NCBI RefSeq assembly: GCF_001439735.1
Contig: NZ_JYLN01000002.1
Span: 186,001 to 250,000 of the forward strand
Direction of reading: 5' to 3'
DNA length: 64,000 nt
Source of the DNA: Pseudomonas paralactis
GTDB lineage: Bacteria > Pseudomonadota > Gammaproteobacteria > Pseudomonadales > Pseudomonadaceae
Shown here: positions 63,657 to 64,000 of the stretch, piece by piece
How positions within the stretch are numbered: the first letter of the stretch is position 1
How the letters are laid out: each line of letters begins with the position of its first letter
Notes under the pieces: generated by a model
Told to the model about the DNA's origin: nothing
What the model saw: only the letters and a program-made list of their open reading frames with translations
Databases searched by the model: none
Program-made: the position numbers and the translations under genes

Positions 63657-64000
63657 TCAGCGACACACCCACCATCGCCCCATGTCGAGGTGAAAATGGT
63701 TGCGGTGGGCAACGTTGTAGTCCGGGCTCAGCACCACGTTGAAGTCGTCACAGGCGCCATCGCGCACCAGGCGCAGGAAACGCGCGCTGTCGCCCTCCCC
63801 CGGCCAATCCTTCAACACGCTGATGCTGCGCCCATCGGCCAGGCGAAAACCGGCGATATCCAGGGCATTGGCTGATGCATGTTGACTCAGGCGCCCGTCC
63901 GCACGGTTGTAGATAGTGCGGCAGGCAAAGCTGCCCAAATGCTCGACCCGACTCACTGCCTGGCCAAACACAGCCTGGGCGGCCGGTTGCAGGCTGTGAC
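63657..64000 (-). CDS. extensin-like C-terminal domain protein (5' end beyond window)
   Basis: C-terminal 113 residues or so; the gene continues past the right edge. Carries the extensin-like domain: GSFACRTIYNRADGRLSQHA, ANALDIAGFRLADG, and the C-terminal HRNHFHLDMG. The H-x5-D and HxH arrangement (QHASANALD ... NHFHLD) looks like the zinc site of the LAS/M15 peptidase superfamily, to which this domain family is related. A periplasmic murein-related role is an inference. N-terminus, including any signal peptide, is not visible. Confidence 0.82.
   Translation of the reverse strand, partial: HSLQPAAQAVFGQAVSRVEHLGSFACRTIYNRADGRLSQHASANALDIAGFRLADGRSISVLKDWPGEGDSARFLRLVRDGACDDFNVVLSPDYNVAHRNHFHLDMGRWWVCR

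Overview
The window is chromosomal DNA from a fluorescent Pseudomonas, most likely the P. fluorescens group. Three things point there: GC-rich coding sequence with strong third-position G/C bias; a gene order that follows the P. aeruginosa PA3623-PA3682 region (recalled from memory, not searched); and REP/REPIN repeats of the GTGGGAGC-GGCTTGC and TGTAGGAGCGAGC types. I see no rRNA, tRNA, CRISPR array, insertion sequence or integrase. Almost everything is housekeeping. The main accessory item is one large toxin-like gene.

Layout. 1-6.6 kb: nlpD (cut by the window edge), pcm, surE, truD and ispF form a tightly overlapping minus-strand run (stress, RNA modification, isoprenoids). It is followed by fghA and adhC for glutathione-dependent formaldehyde oxidation and their divergent LysR regulator (gfnR-like). 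6.7-9.7 kb: a 1008-residue dermonecrotic-toxin-like protein with a C-terminal EreA/ChaN/TraB-type enzymatic signature. 9.7-21.9 kb (minus strand): ispD, ftsB, eno, kdsA, pyrG, tilS, accA, dnaE, rnhB. 21.9-31.8 kb (minus strand): the envelope cluster lpxB, lpxA, fabZ, lpxD, skp, bamA, rseP, dxr, cdsA, which links lipid A synthesis, outer-membrane protein assembly, sigma-E signalling and phospholipid precursors. 31.8-35.9 kb: uppS, frr, pyrH, tsf, rpsB (translation and undecaprenyl phosphate). The strand switches at a 387-bp divergent region.

36.3-47.2 kb: map, glnD and dapC on the plus strand, a minus-strand CPA1 antiporter, then an ArsC-like gene, dapD, csdA and csdE, facing tcdA. Three lysine/diaminopimelate genes (dapC, dapD, dapE) lie within 12 kb. 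47.4-53 kb: ndvB-like beta-glucan synthase, dapE, rlmA, a small conserved hypothetical and a cold-shock protein. 53.2-64 kb: plsB, two small exported proteins, the mexK-mexJ efflux pump with divergent repressor mexL, rsmJ, a proline-rich repeat protein and an extensin-like protein that runs off the right edge.

Regulation visible in the sequence includes several strong intrinsic terminators, a structured rpsB leader, a terminator whose 3' arm seems to carry the ispF ribosome-binding site, an attenuator-like hairpin 20 bp before plsB, and a palindromic operator overlapping the mexJ -10 element. Six REPIN-type inverted repeats sit in gaps between genes. Family assignments come from motif recognition by eye; no database was searched.
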